From: Alphaproteobacteria bacterium | Lineage (GTDB): Bacteria; Pseudomonadota; Alphaproteobacteria; Rhizobiales; CAJQND01 | Direction of reading: 5' to 3' | NCBI GenBank assembly: GCA_024227565.1 | Contig: JAAEUE010000392.1 | Coordinates: forward strand, 61,116-125,115 | DNA: 64,000 nucleotides | Shown: positions 63,861 to 64,000 of the stretch, piece after piece | How positions within the stretch are numbered: the stretch's first letter is position 1 | Layout: every line of letters starts with the position of its first letter | Program-made: the position numbers and the translations under genes | Notes under the pieces: model-generated | Databases searched by the model: none | The model's input: the letters and a program-made list of their open reading frames with translations, nothing else | Told to the model about the DNA's origin: nothing

Positions 63861-64000
63861 CAAGCCCGTGCTGACCTGTTCGAGTACATCGAAGTGTTCT
63901 ACAACCGAAAACGTCGCCATGGTTACCTTGGCAACATCAGCCCGGATGACTTCGAAAGGCAGTCAGTCGGATCTTTTTGAACCGTCCACTAAAAGCGGGC
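63861..64000 (+). mobile_element. IS3-family insertion sequence, 3' fragment
   Basis: The frame ARADLFEYIEVFYNRKRRHG, then YLGNISPDDFERQ, is the C-terminus of an IS3-family OrfB integrase. After the stop at 63978-63980 the bases CCGTCCACTAAAAGCGGGC resemble the right end of such elements, and the window ends inside it. Only the last about 40 transposase residues are present, so the copy is truncated on its left. Confidence 0.8.

Overview
The window looks like the chromosome of a GC-rich alphaproteobacterium, probably of the Hyphomicrobiales or Rhodobacterales type. This rests on gene content: a eukaryote-type NADP isocitrate dehydrogenase, GcvA-like LysR regulators, MttB-family methyltransferases without pyrrolysine, serralysin-type RTX proteases starting MCxxC, and a TadG-like pilus protein. 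No rRNA, complete tRNA, CRISPR array or replication gene was found.

Layout. 0.3-4.1 kb: small metabolic genes (a serine hydrolase broken by one stop codon, a diverged Aat-like transferase, a NUDIX hydrolase, a PhzF isomerase). 4.5-14.5 kb: a catabolic locus. A leftward operon of three genes overlapping by ATGA (mttB-like, FMN/FAD/4Fe-4S oxidoreductase, ThDP enzyme) faces a divergent LysR gene followed by hyuA-hyuB. Degradation of an N-methylated compound is the best guess. 14.6-19.3 kb: sulfate adenylyltransferase, then a complete dTDP-L-rhamnose operon rfbA-C-B-D. 19.6-25.4 kb: three paralogues carrying a Trp-rich repeat of about 53 residues; two are M10 RTX metalloproteases and the middle one has lost its protease. 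Only the third is intact. 25.7-36 kb: glycan assembly genes (two methyltransferases, three glycosyltransferase genes including a three-module 1198-residue protein, manC). 36.2-40.5 kb: acyl-CoA ligase and enoyl-CoA hydratase facing a SoxYZ-like carrier and metallo-hydrolase pair. 40.6-52.9 kb: pbpC with an alpha-2-macroglobulin gene, divergent from an RND efflux pair. 52.9-55.9 kb: icd and a vWA/TadG-like protein.

At 55,997-56,040 lies the 3' half of a tRNA-Arg(CCT) gene cut at the anticodon loop, the usual scar of a tRNA-integrating element. To its right the sequence changes: about 1 kb packed with hairpins, small phage-like reading frames, IS1380 and IS3 fragments, and an accessory gene set. 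That set comprises a DegT aminotransferase fused to an aspartyl/asparaginyl beta-hydroxylase, a phthiotriol-type methyltransferase, an ABC exporter and a truncated acyltransferase-like gene.

The most unusual items are the Trp-repeat family with its decay pattern, the aminotransferase-hydroxylase fusion, the hairpin-rich region beside the tRNA scar, and the MttB operon without a corrinoid partner. Functions are read from motifs only; no database search was run.
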